64,000 bases of DNA from Mycobacterium sp. SMC-4 (GCF_025263265.1 NZ_CP079869.1:5146001-5210000); one strand, 5' to 3'. Counted from the stretch's first letter, positions 53,501 to 63,713 are shown. Notes: generated by a model not told the origin, from the letters alone. Program-made: numbers and translations.

Positions 53501-53761
53501 TGGCGGATCCTGCCCGACCGGTTCGGCGCCGAGGCCAACTCCCCGGTGATGGACTACCTCGGTGGCGGCCCGCTGGGCATCACCGAATTGCTGCTGCGCG
53601 CCACCACGGTGCCGACCTATCTCAAGCATGACTGGTTCCGCGACTGGGGCGCGCTGCAGCAGCTCACGCCGTTCTATCCGGACGCGGAGCCGGCCCGGCT
53701 GGATCTCGGTTCGGCAACGCGCAGCGGCCTGTGGAGCCCGGCGCCGCTGCGACTGAGCTGA
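50519..53761 (+). CDS. embC: Arabinosyltransferase EmbC
   Basis: 1,080 residues, GT-C superfamily. The first helix precedes the shared [12 protein letters not shown] jellyroll domain. The acceptor/donor-site DD motif is GANTADDGYIL, followed by GYMANYYRWFGTPEAPFGWYYD (in pieces). Fifteen or so membrane helices fill the middle, and a carbohydrate-binding C-terminal domain ends the protein (FDHRIGVIEVPKWRI, TYLKHDWFRDWGAL). EmbC extends the arabinan of lipoarabinomannan. GTG 50519 or 50522 are the candidate starts. A Gly/Ala/Thr-rich loop at ~810-835 is longer than in EmbA/B. It is an ethambutol target family member. Confidence 0.95.
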   Translation: MVPQPRTAEPTPRTGANHRTARLIAIVAGLLGAMLAIATPLLPVTQTTATLNWPQDGVLQSVDAPLIGYVATDLTVTVPCSAAAGLDQPGRNVLLSTVPKQAPKAVDRGLLIERVNDDLLVIVRNTPVVSAPLDLVLGPDCQELVFTAHADKVTGEFVGLTRGQASDTAENPDEPLRGERGGYDFRPQIVGVFTDLSGPAPPGLEFSATVDSRYSTSPTLLKLLVMIVGVAMTVISLGALHMLDRADGRRHKRLLPSRWWSLSGLDGLVAAVLVWWHFVGANTADDGYILTMARVSENAGYMANYYRWFGTPEAPFGWYYDLLALWAQVSTASVWMRLPTLVMGLVCWWLISREVIPRLGSAVKHSRAAAWTAAGLFLAFWLPLNNGLRPEPIIALGILLTWCSVERGVATSRLLPVAVAIVIGALTLFSGPTGVAAIGALLVAIGPLKTIVAAHVSRFGYWALLAPIAAAGTVTIFLIFRDQTLISALEASSFKSAVGPSLAWFDEHIRYSRLFTTSPDGSVARRFAVLTLLLALAVAIAMSLRKGRIPGTALGPSRRIIGITVISFLAMMFTPTKWTHHFGVFAGLAGSLGALAAVAVSAAAMRSRRNRTVFAAAVLFVTALSFATVNGWWYVSNFGVPWSNAFPQWNFGFTTILLGFSVLTLLVAAWFHFSGRDDSPTNGGRRWRPVGQAPLAIATWALVTFQVVSLTAAMIGQYPAWTVGRSNLQALTGKTCGMAEDVLVEQNPTAGLLTPIGVPIGEGLGVAAEGFRPNGIPSDVSADPVMEQPGSDNFADSSDSGVATGAEAGTEGGTTAAAGINRSRARLPFNLDPDRTPVMGSWRSGTQQPASLRSAWYRLPDGWSERDRTESLLVIAAAGRFNSDEVVVQWAGPDGEPGGTVQFADVGAAPAWRNLRAPLTEIPAEATQVRVVASDDDLDPQHWIAVTPPRIPTLQTLQDVVGSTDPVLLDWLVGLAFPCQRPFDHRIGVIEVPKWRILPDRFGAEANSPVMDYLGGGPLGITELLLRATTVPTYLKHDWFRDWGALQQLTPFYPDAEPARLDLGSATRSGLWSPAPLRLS

Positions 53762-53768
53762 CGCCGTC

Positions 53769-53774
53769 TACCAT
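53769..53774 (+). promoter_or_regulatory. Candidate internal -10 element before embA
   Basis: TACCAT lies 8 bases before GTG 53783 in the 21-base embC-embA gap. It fits TANNNT, so embA-embB may have a separate leaderless promoter. In M. tuberculosis, mutations in the embC-embA gap are linked with ethambutol resistance. Confidence 0.5.
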
Positions 53775-53782
53775 CGAGCCTC

Positions 53783-56700
53783 GTGCCCGCCCCGACCGCC
53801 CGTCTCGTCGCGTTTGCCGCTGGGCTGCTCGGAATTGTGCTGTGCGCGTTGACGCCGTTGCTGCCGGTCACCCAGACCACTGCGGCGATCGCCTGGCCGC
53901 AAGGGGTCGACGAGGACGGGTTCGTCGGTGACGTCACCGCCCCGCTCGTGTCGGGGGCACCTCGGTCGCTGAGCGTGACCATCCCCTGCCAAGCGGTGGC
54001 GAGCATGCCCGACGACGGCGGGGTGGTGTTCTCCACCATCCCGTCCGGCGGAATCGACGCCGGACGCAACGGCCTGTTCGTCCGGGCCAACGACGACGTC
54101 GTCTACGTCGCGTTCCGCGACACCGTGGCCGCCGTGGCGCCGCGCGCCGATGTCGACGCGGGCGTGTGCAGTGAGCTGCGCATCTGGGCCGATGTGGGAG
54201 CGGTCGGGGCCGACTTCGTCGGCATCCCGGGCGCGACCGGCACGTTGAGCGTGGACAAGCGCCCGCAGGTGGCCGGTGCGTTCACCGAGCTCGAAGTCGG
54301 GATGGACGCCGGCTTGGCCGCCCGGATCGACGTCGACACCCGGTTCATCACCTCCCCGACGGCGCTCAAGACCGCGGTGATGGTCCTCGGTGTGCTCTGT
54401 GTGCTGGCGTCGATCGTCGCGCTGGCCCTGCTCGACCGCGCCGCCGGGCGGCGTCCACCCACCCGCTGGCGGCGCGTCGGCCTGTCGACCTGGCTTGCCG
54501 ACACCGGGGTGGTGGGCGCCCTGCTGGTGTGGCACGTGGTGGGTGCACAGTCCTCGGATGACGGCTACAACCTGACCATCGCACGGGTGTCGTCCGAAGC
54601 CGGCTACCTGACAAACTACTTCCGCTTCTTCGGGGCCTCCGAAGCGCCGTTCGACTGGTATCAGGGGGTGCTGGCCGGGCTGGCGTCGGTCAGCACGGCC
54701 GGCGTCTGGATGCGCCTGCCCGCGACGCTGGCCGCCATCGGGACGTGGTTGATCGTCAGCCGGTGCGTGCTGCCCCGGCTGGGGCGCCGTATCGCCGACA
54801 ACCGGATCGCGGTGTGGACCGGCGCCGCGGTGTTCCTGGCGGCCTGGCTGCCGTTCAACAACGGTCTTCGCCCCGAACCGCTCATCGCCTTCGGCACCGT
54901 CGCGGTCTGGGTGCTCGTCGAAGCCACCATCGGCACCCGGCGGTTGTGGCCCGCCGCGCTGGCCGTCGTCGTCGCGATGTTCACCGTCACCCTGGCGCCC
55001 CAGGGCCTGATCGCATTGGCCCCGCTCCTGGTCGGGGCTCGGGCGGTCACCCGGGTGATCGCCGCCCGCCGTGCCGCCGACGGCCTGGGCGCCACCCTGA
55101 CCCCGCTGCTGGCCGCCGCGTCGCTGGTGTTCGTGATCGTGTTCCGCGACCAGACGCTGGCCACGGTCGCCGAATCCGTGCGCATCAAGTACGTGGTCGG
55201 ACCGACGATCCCCTGGTACCAGGAGTTCCTGCGCTACTACTTCCTCACCGTCGAGGACAGCGTGGACGGGTCCCTGACCCGGCGCTTCTCGGTGCTGATC
55301 CTGCTGCTGTGCCTGTTCGGTCTGATCATGGTGCTGCTGCGCCGGGGCAAGGTGCCCGGCGCTCTCGGCGCGCCGCTATGGCGGCTGACCGGCACGACCG
55401 CGGTGGGGCTGCTGCTGCTGACGCTGACGCCGACCAAGTGGGCAGTGCAGTTCGGCGCCTTCGCCGGGCTGGCCGGGGCACTGGGCGCGGTCACCGCGTT
55501 CGCCTTCGCGCGCGTCGGGCTGCACTCGCGCCGCAACCTCGCGCTGTACGTGACCGCGCTGTTGTTCGTGCTGGCATGGGCGACCTCGGGGATCAACGGC
55601 TGGTTCTACGTCGGCAACTACGGCGTGCCGTGGTTCGACAAGCAGCCGGTGATCTTCGGCTATCCGGTGACGACGATCTTCCTGGTGCTGGCCATCGCCG
55701 GCGGCCTGCTGGCCGGCTGGCTGCATTTCCGGATGGACTACGCCGGGCACACCGAGGTCGCCGACACCGGCCGCAACCGGGCGCTGGCATCGACCCCGCT
55801 GCTGATCGTCTCGATCATCATGGTCGTGCTCTCGTTGGGCTCGATGGTCAAAGCCACCGTCGGCCGCTACCCGGTCTACACGACCGGCGCGGCCAACCTC
55901 GCCGCGTTGAGGTCAGGGTTGTCCGAGAGCAGCTGCGCGATGGCCGACGACGTCCTGGTGGAGGCTGACACCAACGCCGGGATGCTCGAGCCGGTACCGG
56001 GGCAGACCTTCGGCGAGTACGGGCCGCTCGGCGGCGAGAACCCCATCGGCTTTCACCCCAACGGTGTCAGCGACACGCTCGAGCCCGCCGAACCCGTCGC
56101 TGCCAACCCCGGAACGGTGAACTCCGACGGGCCTGTCGACAAACCCAACATCGGGGTCGGCTACGCGGCCGGCACCGGCGGCGGTTACGGCCCGGAAGGT
56201 GTCAACGGCTCACGGGTGTTCCTGCCGTTCGGGCTGGACCCCGACCGCACACCGGTGATGGGCAGCTATGACGAGAACACCGTGGCGGCCAGAGCCACGT
56301 CGGCCTGGTACCAACTGCCGCCCCGCTCTCCGGAACGACCGCTGGTGACCGTCGCCGCCGCGGGGGCGATCTGGTACTACGAAGAAGACGGTTCGTTCAA
56401 CTACGGCCAGTCGCTGAAGCTGCAATGGGGCGAGCACCGCCCCGATGGCTCCTACCAGGCTCTCGGCGAAGTACAGCCGATCGACATCTTCCAGCAGCGG
56501 GCCTGGCGCAACTTGCGCTTCCCGCTGTCGTGGGCCCCGCCGGAAGCCAACGTGGTGCGCATCGTCGCCGACGACCCGAACCTGTCGGAGGACCAGTGGT
56601 TCGGGTTCACCCCTCCCCGGGTGCCGGTGCTGCAGACCGCCAGTGACTTCCTCGGTTCGCAGACGCCGGTGCTGATGGACATCGCGACCGCGTCGAACTT

Positions 56701-57025
56701 CCCGTGCCAGCGGCCTTTCTCGCAACACCTCGGGGTGGCCGAGTTGCCTGAGTACCGAATCCTGCCGAACTTCAAGCAGACGGTGGCGTCGTCGAATCAG
56801 TGGCAATCCGCCGAGGATGGTGGTCCGTTCCTGTTCATCCAGGCGCTGCTGCGTACCGCGACGATCCCGACCTATCTGCGCGGCGACTGGTACCGCGACT
56901 GGGGTTCGATCGAGCGCTACCTGCGGGTGGTGCCGCCACAGGATGCCCCTGACGCGGTGATCGAGGAAGGAACCACGCGGGTGTTCGGCTGGAATCGCGG
57001 CGGACCGATCAGGGCACTGCCGTGA
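53783..57025 (+). CDS. embA: Arabinosyltransferase EmbA
   Basis: 1,080 residues with the same architecture as EmbC and EmbB: N-terminal helix, jellyroll with [15 protein letters not shown], the DD motif [11 protein letters not shown], multiple membrane helices, and a C-terminal carbohydrate-binding domain ([25 protein letters not shown] in pieces). It works as a heterodimer with EmbB to add the alpha(1->3) branches and ends of arabinogalactan arabinan. The start is GTG, 21 bases after embC. Its stop overlaps the embB start as GTGA. Confidence 0.95.
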   Translation: MPAPTARLVAFAAGLLGIVLCALTPLLPVTQTTAAIAWPQGVDEDGFVGDVTAPLVSGAPRSLSVTIPCQAVASMPDDGGVVFSTIPSGGIDAGRNGLFVRANDDVVYVAFRDTVAAVAPRADVDAGVCSELRIWADVGAVGADFVGIPGATGTLSVDKRPQVAGAFTELEVGMDAGLAARIDVDTRFITSPTALKTAVMVLGVLCVLASIVALALLDRAAGRRPPTRWRRVGLSTWLADTGVVGALLVWHVVGAQSSDDGYNLTIARVSSEAGYLTNYFRFFGASEAPFDWYQGVLAGLASVSTAGVWMRLPATLAAIGTWLIVSRCVLPRLGRRIADNRIAVWTGAAVFLAAWLPFNNGLRPEPLIAFGTVAVWVLVEATIGTRRLWPAALAVVVAMFTVTLAPQGLIALAPLLVGARAVTRVIAARRAADGLGATLTPLLAAASLVFVIVFRDQTLATVAESVRIKYVVGPTIPWYQEFLRYYFLTVEDSVDGSLTRRFSVLILLLCLFGLIMVLLRRGKVPGALGAPLWRLTGTTAVGLLLLTLTPTKWAVQFGAFAGLAGALGAVTAFAFARVGLHSRRNLALYVTALLFVLAWATSGINGWFYVGNYGVPWFDKQPVIFGYPVTTIFLVLAIAGGLLAGWLHFRMDYAGHTEVADTGRNRALASTPLLIVSIIMVVLSLGSMVKATVGRYPVYTTGAANLAALRSGLSESSCAMADDVLVEADTNAGMLEPVPGQTFGEYGPLGGENPIGFHPNGVSDTLEPAEPVAANPGTVNSDGPVDKPNIGVGYAAGTGGGYGPEGVNGSRVFLPFGLDPDRTPVMGSYDENTVAARATSAWYQLPPRSPERPLVTVAAAGAIWYYEEDGSFNYGQSLKLQWGEHRPDGSYQALGEVQPIDIFQQRAWRNLRFPLSWAPPEANVVRIVADDPNLSEDQWFGFTPPRVPVLQTASDFLGSQTPVLMDIATASNFPCQRPFSQHLGVAELPEYRILPNFKQTVASSNQWQSAEDGGPFLFIQALLRTATIPTYLRGDWYRDWGSIERYLRVVPPQDAPDAVIEEGTTRVFGWNRGGPIRALP

Positions 57026-60000
57026 GCAAGCTTGCGCGCGAAGCGGGGGTTATGAACGACGTGCGGACGGCGCGCTGGGTCGCCACCATCGCCGGTCTGC
57101 TCGGGGTGCTGATGGCTGTGGCCACGCCGCTGCTGCCCGTCACCCAGACGACCGCGACGTTGAACTGGCCCCAGCACGGCGAGCTGGGTAACGTCACCGC
57201 GCCCCTGATCTCACAGGCACCGGTGAACCTGACCGCGACCATTCCCTGCGAGGTGGTACGGGATCTGCCGGCCGACGGCGGGTTGGTGCTGGGAACCGCC
57301 CCGGAGCGCGGCCGCGACGCCGCACTGAACGCGATGCTGGTCACCGCCACCGAGTCACGTGTCGACGTCATCGTGCGCAACGTCGTGGTGGCCAGCGTGG
57401 ACCGCGACCGGATGCCCGGCTGCTCGGTCATCGAGATCACCTCGAACCTCGACGGCACCTACGCCGATTTCGTGGGCCTGACCCAGACCTCCGGCGAAGA
57501 TGCCGGTGAACCGCAGCGCACCGGCTACGCCGACCCCAACCTGCGGCCCGCCATCGTCGGCGTCTTCACCGACCTCGTCGGGCCTGCCCCGCCGGGTATG
57601 TCGCTGTCGGCGACCATCGACACCCGGTTCACCTCGCAGCCCACTGCGCTGAAGCTGACCGCGATCCTGCTGGCGCTCGCGTCGACCGCGGTCGCTCTGC
57701 TGGCGTTATGGCGGTTGGACCGCCTCGACGGCCGACGCATGCGTCGCCTGATCCCGACCCGCTGGCGTACCGCCACTCCGGTCGACGGTGTCGTGGTCGG
57801 CGGGTTCGCGCTCTGGTACGTCATCGGCGCCAATTCCTCCGACGACGGCTACATCCTCGGGATGGCCCGGGTAGCCGAGCATGCGGGCTACATGTCGAAC
57901 TACTTCCGCTGGTTCGGCAGCCCCGAAGACCCGTTCGGCTGGTACTACAACCTGCTCGCGCTGATGACGCAGGTCAGCAGCGCCAGCATCTGGATGCGGC
58001 TGCCCGACCTGGTGTGCTCGCTGATCTGCTGGCTGTTGTTGTCCCGCGAGGTGCTGCCTCGGCTCGGACCTGCCGTGCTGGCCAGCCGACCGGCACTGTG
58101 GGCGGCCGGTCTGGTGCTGCTCGGCGCATGGATGCCGTTCAACAACGGGCTACGCCCGGAAGGCCAGATCGCCACCGGCGCGCTGATCACCTACGTGCTC
58201 ATCGAACGGGCCATCAGCTCGGGTCGGCTCACTCCGGCCGCATTCGCGATCATCACGGCGTCCTTCACGCTCGGCATTCAGCCGACCGGCCTGATCGCGG
58301 TCGCGGCGCTGGTGGCCGGCGGCCGGCCCATCCTGCGCATCCTGATGCGGCGCCGGCAGTGGGTGGGTACCTGGCCGCTGGTGGCGCCATTGCTGGCAGC
58401 CGGCACGGTCGTGCTTGCCGTGGTGTTCGCTGACCAGACGTTGGCAACGGTGTTGGAGGCCACCAGGATTCGCACTGCGATCGGCCCCAGCCAGGAGTGG
58501 TACACCGAGAACCTGCGCTACTACTACTTGGTTCTGCCGACCGTCGATGGGGCGATCTCGCGCCGCTTCGCCTTCCTGTTCACCGCGATGTGCCTGTTCC
58601 CGTCGCTATTCATGATGCTGAGACGCAAACGCGTGCCCGGCGTCGCGCGCGGCCCGGCCTGGCGATTGATGGGCGTCATCTTCGCCACCATCTTCTTCCT
58701 GATGTTCACCCCCACCAAGTGGATTCATCACTTCGGTCTGTTCGCCGCGGTCGGCGGCGCGATGGCAGCGCTGGCCACGGTGCTGGTGTCGCGCGCCGTA
58801 TTGCGCTCGGCGCGCAACCGGATGGTGTTCCTGGCGCTGGTCTTCTTCGTGCTGGCGCTGTGCTTCGCCTCCACCAACGGGTGGTGGTATGTCTCCAACT
58901 TCGGTGTGCCGTTCAACACCTCGGTGCCGCAACTCGGCGGCGTCACCGTCAGTGCGGTGTTCTTCGCACTGTTTGTTCTCGCCGCGCTGTGGGCGTTCCG
59001 TCTACACCTGTCACCGGGCCGGGAGTCCCGGGTGGTCGACAAGCTCACCGCCGCCCCGATCCCGATCGCTGCGGGCTTCATGGTGGTGATCTTCGTCGCG
59101 TCGATGATCACCGGAATGGTCCGCCAGTACCCCACGTACTCCAACGGATGGGCCAATATCCGCGCGTTCGCCGGGGGATGCGGCCTGGCCGACGACGTGC
59201 TCGTCGAACCCGACTCCAACGCCGGCTTCCTACCGGAACTGCCCGGCCAACCGTCGGGACCGCTCGGCCCGCTGGGCGGCACCAACCCGGTCGGCTTCAC
59301 CCCCAACGGGGTGCCCGACCGGATCATCGCCGAAGCGATCCGGCTGAACAATCCGCAACCGGGCACCGATTACGACTGGAACCGCCCGATTCGGCTGCCC
59401 CGCCCGGGCGTCAACGGATCGACCGTGCCGTTGCCCTACGGGCTGGATCCCGCCCGAGTCCCCGTCGCGGGCACGTATACCGAAGGCGCACAACAAGAGA
59501 GCAGGCTGGCCTCGTCCTGGTACGAGCTGCCGCCCGCCGACGACGCTCATCCGCTGTTGGTGATCACCGCGGCCGGCACCATCGCCGGACGCAGTGTTGC
59601 CGACGGATTCACCTCCGGACAGACCGTGGAGATCGAGTACGCGACCACCGGCCCGGACGGCGCCCCGTTGCCCGCCGGCCGGGTCAGCCCCTACGACATC
59701 GGCCCCACGCCGTCGTGGCGCAACCTGCGTTATCCGCGGGCGCAGATTCCCGCCGATGCGGTCGCGATCCGGGTGGTCGCCGAAGATCTCAATCTCGGCC
59801 GGGGTGACTGGATCGCGGTGACGCCGCCCCGACTTCCCGAGTTACGGTCGGTGCAGGAATACGTCGGCTCCGAGCAACCGGTACTGCTGGACTGGGCTGT
59901 CGGGCTGGCATTCCCGTGCCAGCAGCCGATGCTGCATGCCAACGGGGTCACCGAGATTCCGCGGTTCCGCATCTCGCCGGACTACTACGCCAAGCTGCAG

Positions 60001-60228
60001 AGCACCGACACCTGGCAGGACGGCATCAACGGTGGCCTGCTCGGCATCACCGACCTGCTCCTGCGGGCATCGGTGATGCCGACCTACCTGTCCCGCGACT
60101 GGGGACAGGATTGGGGCTCGCTGCGCCGCTTCGACACCATCATCGATGCCGAGCCGGCCGAGATCGAGCTGGGCGAAGCCACCCGGTCCGGCCTCTGGTC
60201 GCCAGGTCCGATTCGTATCCAGCCGTGA
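57022..60228 (+). CDS. embB: Arabinosyltransferase EmbB
   Basis: 1,068 residues. DD motif [11 protein letters not shown], then [18 protein letters not shown], where Met291 corresponds to Met306 of M. tuberculosis EmbB, the main ethambutol-resistance position; [10 protein letters not shown] has the Gly equivalent of position 406. Both are in the drug-sensitive form. EmbB with EmbA builds the branched hexa-arabinofuranosyl end of arabinogalactan. GTG 57022 overlaps the embA stop; an ATG at 57052 ([10 protein letters not shown]) is a plausible alternative start. The C-terminal carbohydrate-binding domain ([15 protein letters not shown]) is complete. It is the last gene of the operon unless the channel gene 43 bases downstream is read through. 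Confidence 0.95.
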   Translation: MSKLAREAGVMNDVRTARWVATIAGLLGVLMAVATPLLPVTQTTATLNWPQHGELGNVTAPLISQAPVNLTATIPCEVVRDLPADGGLVLGTAPERGRDAALNAMLVTATESRVDVIVRNVVVASVDRDRMPGCSVIEITSNLDGTYADFVGLTQTSGEDAGEPQRTGYADPNLRPAIVGVFTDLVGPAPPGMSLSATIDTRFTSQPTALKLTAILLALASTAVALLALWRLDRLDGRRMRRLIPTRWRTATPVDGVVVGGFALWYVIGANSSDDGYILGMARVAEHAGYMSNYFRWFGSPEDPFGWYYNLLALMTQVSSASIWMRLPDLVCSLICWLLLSREVLPRLGPAVLASRPALWAAGLVLLGAWMPFNNGLRPEGQIATGALITYVLIERAISSGRLTPAAFAIITASFTLGIQPTGLIAVAALVAGGRPILRILMRRRQWVGTWPLVAPLLAAGTVVLAVVFADQTLATVLEATRIRTAIGPSQEWYTENLRYYYLVLPTVDGAISRRFAFLFTAMCLFPSLFMMLRRKRVPGVARGPAWRLMGVIFATIFFLMFTPTKWIHHFGLFAAVGGAMAALATVLVSRAVLRSARNRMVFLALVFFVLALCFASTNGWWYVSNFGVPFNTSVPQLGGVTVSAVFFALFVLAALWAFRLHLSPGRESRVVDKLTAAPIPIAAGFMVVIFVASMITGMVRQYPTYSNGWANIRAFAGGCGLADDVLVEPDSNAGFLPELPGQPSGPLGPLGGTNPVGFTPNGVPDRIIAEAIRLNNPQPGTDYDWNRPIRLPRPGVNGSTVPLPYGLDPARVPVAGTYTEGAQQESRLASSWYELPPADDAHPLLVITAAGTIAGRSVADGFTSGQTVEIEYATTGPDGAPLPAGRVSPYDIGPTPSWRNLRYPRAQIPADAVAIRVVAEDLNLGRGDWIAVTPPRLPELRSVQEYVGSEQPVLLDWAVGLAFPCQQPMLHANGVTEIPRFRISPDYYAKLQSTDTWQDGINGGLLGITDLLLRASVMPTYLSRDWGQDWGSLRRFDTIIDAEPAEIELGEATRSGLWSPGPIRIQP

Positions 60229-60255
60229 CCGTGAGCTCAGGTCACCGGCGATACG

Positions 60256-60261
60256 AAGGAG
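60256..60261 (+). promoter_or_regulatory. Ribosome binding site for the receptor-channel gene
   Basis: AAGGAG, 10 bases before GTG 60272. It supports this start over the longer open frame that overlaps embB. Confidence 0.5.
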
Positions 60262-60271
60262 TGGTCAAACC

Positions 60272-61435
60272 GTGGGACTCCACAGGTTCCTGCTGCTGAT
60301 CGTTGCCGCGATGGTCGGGCCCGTGGCGTTGGGGGCGCTGCTGCTCGTCTCCCCGTTGATGCCCTCGGCCGCAGCCCAGCCGGCCCTGCCGGTCGCTGAC
60401 AGCGAACCGGTGCGGGTGGCCATCCATCCGCTCGAGCCGTTCGTGATGGAGACCACCTCCGGTGAACTGACCGGCTTCAGCATCGACCTCTGGAACGAGA
60501 TCACCAATCGCCTCGATCTCGACACCGAATTCGTGACCACCGACAACGTCGGCGGTCAGCTGGCGGCGGTGGCCGACGACCGTGCCGAGGTGGCGATCGG
60601 CGCGATCTCGCTGACCGCAGACCGCGAACAGCACTTCGACTTCTCCCAGCCAACCCTCGACGGCGGACTGCAGATCATCGTGCCCGTACACGACACCCGG
60701 CCCGCGGTGCCCGGCCTCGGCGGTTATCTCGACCTGTTGTTCTCCCGCACCATGCTGATCTGGCTGAGTGCGGCCATCGTGGTCAGCGTGATCCCGGCAC
60801 ACGTGTTCTGGCTGATCGAACGCCGCGGCGCCAAACCCGTGGTGTCCCGGTCCTATTTTCCGGGCATCTTCCAGTCGTTCAGTTGGGGCATCGGCTCACT
60901 GGTCGGCAAGAACAGCACCGCCGCGTCGAAGACGATCACCCAGTCTCTGGCGATCCTGTGGGGCTTTGCCGGCATCGTCTTCATCTCGTTCTACTCCGCC
61001 AATCTCAGCGCCACGCTGACGGTGGCCAAACTCGACGCCAAGATCACCGGACCGGCCGACCTCTACGAGAAGTCGGTGGCCACCGTGGCCGACACCACCG
61101 CGGCGTCTTTCCTGCGCGGAATGGGCATCACCGCGACGGAGACCGAGAACATCGAGGACTCGTACCATCTGTTGCGCGAAGAGGGTTACGACGCCGTGGT
61201 CTTCGATTCCCCGGTGCTGCGCTACTACGTCGCCCACCGCGGTGAGGGCGTCGCCGTGGTGGCCGGACCGGTATTCCAGGAAGAAAACCAGGGATTCGTG
61301 TTCAACATCGACAGCCCGCTGCGAAAGCCGATCAACCAGGCGCTGTTTCGGATGCGCGAAGACGGCACCTACAACCTGATCCGGGAGAAGTGGTTCGGCG
61401 ACGCCATCGCCGCCACCGCGGGTGACTACAGCTGA
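60272..61435 (+). CDS. Bacterial ionotropic glutamate-receptor-type ligand-gated channel
   Basis: 387 residues in the S1-TM-pore-TM-S2 order of prokaryotic iGluRs. A signal/anchor (6-28) is followed by S1 (~46-145), with SLTADREQHFDFSQP carrying the amino-acid-binding Arg118. Then come a membrane helix 160-182, a re-entrant pore region ~195-212 (FPGIFQSFSWGIGSLVGK), a membrane helix 224-246, and S2 (~260-378). The segment SFYSANLSATLTV (239-251) matches the SYTANLAAFLT gating motif of animal receptors. The K+ filter TVGYG of GluR0-type channels is absent, so it is probably a non-K+-selective channel or a receptor. Ligand likely an amino acid. Adjacent to embB and convergent with a Ser/Thr kinase; function unknown in mycobacteria. 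Confidence 0.85.
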   Translation: MGLHRFLLLIVAAMVGPVALGALLLVSPLMPSAAAQPALPVADSEPVRVAIHPLEPFVMETTSGELTGFSIDLWNEITNRLDLDTEFVTTDNVGGQLAAVADDRAEVAIGAISLTADREQHFDFSQPTLDGGLQIIVPVHDTRPAVPGLGGYLDLLFSRTMLIWLSAAIVVSVIPAHVFWLIERRGAKPVVSRSYFPGIFQSFSWGIGSLVGKNSTAASKTITQSLAILWGFAGIVFISFYSANLSATLTVAKLDAKITGPADLYEKSVATVADTTAASFLRGMGITATETENIEDSYHLLREEGYDAVVFDSPVLRYYVAHRGEGVAVVAGPVFQEENQGFVFNIDSPLRKPINQALFRMREDGTYNLIREKWFGDAIAATAGDYS

Positions 61436-61436
61436 C

Positions 61437-62753
61437 CTACTGGTCATTGGCCGCCGGATCGGCGTTTTCCCGCACGATGTCGTTGTGACAGTCCGCTCGG
61501 TCCTGGCCGGTCTGCTCCATACACACCAGCACCGGGTTACTCGCAGCGGATGCGGGTTCGACGGTGGGGTGCGGGATCTCGCCGGGATAGAGCGACCACA
61601 GCGGTGCACCCGAGGACGCCAGGCGCGCGCAATAGGCCGGTTCCCCTTTCTCGGTGACTCCGGCGGCCCCCAACGTGGCGCAATCCGCACCGACCACCAC
61701 CACGGGCAATGACACCGCCCCCGGTGCCGGGGCCGCGGCCTCGCTGCGGCCTTCCTGCCGCTCGTACTGCGCCAGTACCACCACCGCGGCGATCGCGGTG
61801 AGGGCCAATACGACAGCGACCGGGATCGCGACCCATTTCCGAGATCTGCCGGGCGAGGCGGCCCGCGCATGCACCGTGGCGTCGGGATCGGCGCTGACGG
61901 TCTGGTTCACCACCGCGCTGCGGTTGCCCAGGGCACGGGCGAAGTCGACACACCGGTCGAAGCGCTCGGTGGGCAGTTTGGCCAAAGCCTTGGCGAACAC
62001 CGTTCCCAGCGAGGTCAATTCGGGGCGGTGGTCGGCGATCGCCGGCGGAGCGGCGGTCAGGTGGCGGCTGATCACGATCGCCGGGTTGTCGTGCTTGAAC
62101 GGTGGGGACCCGGTCAGCAGCTGAAAAGCTGTCGCCGCCAACGCGTACTGGTCGGCACGGCCGTCGATCTGTTCGTCCGCGGTCAATTGCTCGGGCGCAC
62201 AGTAGGCCACCGTACCCACCGTCATGTTGGTGCCGGTCAATGCGCTGACCTCACCGAGTCGGCGGGCAATCCCGAAGTCGGCCAACATGATCCGCTCGTT
62301 CTCGGTCTCCGGGTCTGCTATCAGGATGTTCGCCGGCTTGACGTCGCGGTGCAGCAGACCGCGCTGGTGCGCGTAATCGAGGGCCTCACCGACCGCGGTG
62401 ACGATCCTGATCACCAGCGCCGGTGGCATCCCATCCGGGTACCGGTCGGCCAACAGCTGCGCGGCGTCGGTGCCCTCCACGTGGTCCATCGAGATCCACA
62501 ACCGGCCGTCGAACTCGCCGCGGTCGTGCACCGCGACAATGTGGGGGTGCCACAGCGTGGCCGCGATGTCGGCCTCGCGGTGGAACCGCTCACGGTATTC
62601 GTCGTCGGCGCAGACGCTGGCCGGCAGAACCTTCAGCGCGTCATACCGCGGCAGTCTGGGATGTTTGGCCACATACACCTCGCCCATCCCACCTGAACCC
62701 AGCAACCGCGCAACGGTGTACCCCGAGATGACCTCGCCGGCGCTCAGCGGCAT
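61437..62753 (-). CDS. Receptor-type Ser/Thr protein kinase
   Basis: 438 residues. An intact Hanks kinase domain (~10-275): glycine loop GSGGMGEVY, Lys41, Glu60, [10 protein letters not shown] with catalytic Asp137, DFG at 159-161, and APE at 186-188. The activation loop carries Thr residues (TGTNMTVGT) for autophosphorylation. Basic juxtamembrane residues lead to one membrane helix (307-330) and a ~108-residue outer domain with four cysteines (in [20 protein letters not shown] and ADCHND), likely two disulfides. It resembles the PknF/PknH group. Convergent with the receptor-channel gene with one base between them. TAGGAT lies 7 bases before the ATG. Confidence 0.94.
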   Translation of the reverse strand: MPLSAGEVISGYTVARLLGSGGMGEVYVAKHPRLPRYDALKVLPASVCADDEYRERFHREADIAATLWHPHIVAVHDRGEFDGRLWISMDHVEGTDAAQLLADRYPDGMPPALVIRIVTAVGEALDYAHQRGLLHRDVKPANILIADPETENERIMLADFGIARRLGEVSALTGTNMTVGTVAYCAPEQLTADEQIDGRADQYALAATAFQLLTGSPPFKHDNPAIVISRHLTAAPPAIADHRPELTSLGTVFAKALAKLPTERFDRCVDFARALGNRSAVVNQTVSADPDATVHARAASPGRSRKWVAIPVAVVLALTAIAAVVVLAQYERQEGRSEAAAPAPGAVSLPVVVVGADCATLGAAGVTEKGEPAYCARLASSGAPLWSLYPGEIPHPTVEPASAASNPVLVCMEQTGQDRADCHNDIVRENADPAANDQ

Positions 62754-62760
62754 GCGCGGA

Positions 62761-62766
62761 ATCCTA
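62761..62766 (-). promoter_or_regulatory. Candidate -10 element (leaderless) for the Ser/Thr kinase gene
   Basis: TAGGAT on the minus strand, 7 bases before ATG 62753. It lies in the 24-base gap to the upstream DUF4331 gene. Confidence 0.45.
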
Positions 62767-62777
62767 GAGCCATGGCC

Positions 62778-63695
62778 TCAGTTGGGCGCACCGAGATACG
62801 GGAACTCGGGCAGCAGGCCGTCGGGAGCATTGAGTCCGGAGAAACTCTTCTGTCCGTTGGTCAGAAACCTCGAACGGTAGTTGGCGACGTCGTCGGTCAG
62901 GGTGCGACCGTTGGGGTATTCCACCGCCTCGGACGGGTTGTAGGACAACATGTCGGGCAGGGTGTCTTCGGCTTCGATGGCCGCGACCGCCTCCTCCCGG
63001 GAGTAGCCGCCGGTCTCGGCCATCAACTCGATCAGGTGGGCCATCCAGTGGGCGCGGTCCTGGTTCGGCTCACCGGCGCTGTACTCGGCGAGTTGCTCCT
63101 CGGTGGCGAAGAATCCACTGACCCACGGGTGGCCGACCCGGTCGGCATGCACCCACCGGCCATCGCGGAGCAGGCTGCAGCGCGCCCAGACGCGCACGCC
63201 GGGCTCCGCTCCCAGGTATGCGGTCGGCAATTCCACGGCCATCGCGATGACATTGGTGTCGGCGAACGACGCGTCGGCGCGGGCACCGGCGAAAAACGAG
63301 TACGAACCCGACTGCCACATCCGCGGCGTCTCGTCGAACGACACCTCGACGTCGCCGAAGATCCGCGAGCCTGCCGCTGCGTTGACGCGGGCATCGGCCT
63401 GCAGCGCGAGGTAAACGTCGACGCGCTGGCGAGGCGACCCGTGCGCCCCCGAGACGTCGCTGAACACGAAGTTGAACGCGATGTCGTTGCGCAGATCGCC
63501 GTCGTTGTCGACCGCGATGCGGTAAACCGCCCCCGGGCACATCGGACCTGCCTGCGGGTTCGCGGTGAGGATCAGCGCGGTGCGGCTCGGGTCCTTCGGG
63601 GACGGGAAGACGTACAGATCGCACAGGTCCAGCCGCGGGTCACCCAGCGGCGCAGCTCGTCGCAGCCCGGTGAAATCAGTCGACACAGCCTTCAT
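62778..63695 (-). CDS. DUF4331-family protein
   Basis: 305 residues. Matches the DUF4331 pattern: DLCDLYVFPSPKDPSRTALIL near the start (as DLCDLYVF and RTALILTANP), then YRIAVDNDGDLRNDIAF with a calcium-site-like DNDGD, and GARADASFADTNVIAMAVELP. The C-terminal ~90 residues are variable and helical. No signal peptide is seen, although many relatives are secreted. The function is unknown. It lies upstream of the kinase gene on the same strand, with a candidate kinase promoter in the gap. Confidence 0.82.
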   Translation of the reverse strand: MKAVSTDFTGLRRAAPLGDPRLDLCDLYVFPSPKDPSRTALILTANPQAGPMCPGAVYRIAVDNDGDLRNDIAFNFVFSDVSGAHGSPRQRVDVYLALQADARVNAAAGSRIFGDVEVSFDETPRMWQSGSYSFFAGARADASFADTNVIAMAVELPTAYLGAEPGVRVWARCSLLRDGRWVHADRVGHPWVSGFFATEEQLAEYSAGEPNQDRAHWMAHLIELMAETGGYSREEAVAAIEAEDTLPDMLSYNPSEAVEYPNGRTLTDDVANYRSRFLTNGQKSFSGLNAPDGLLPEFPYLGAPN

Positions 63696-63713
63696 CCAAC
63701 CGCACGCCGGCGC

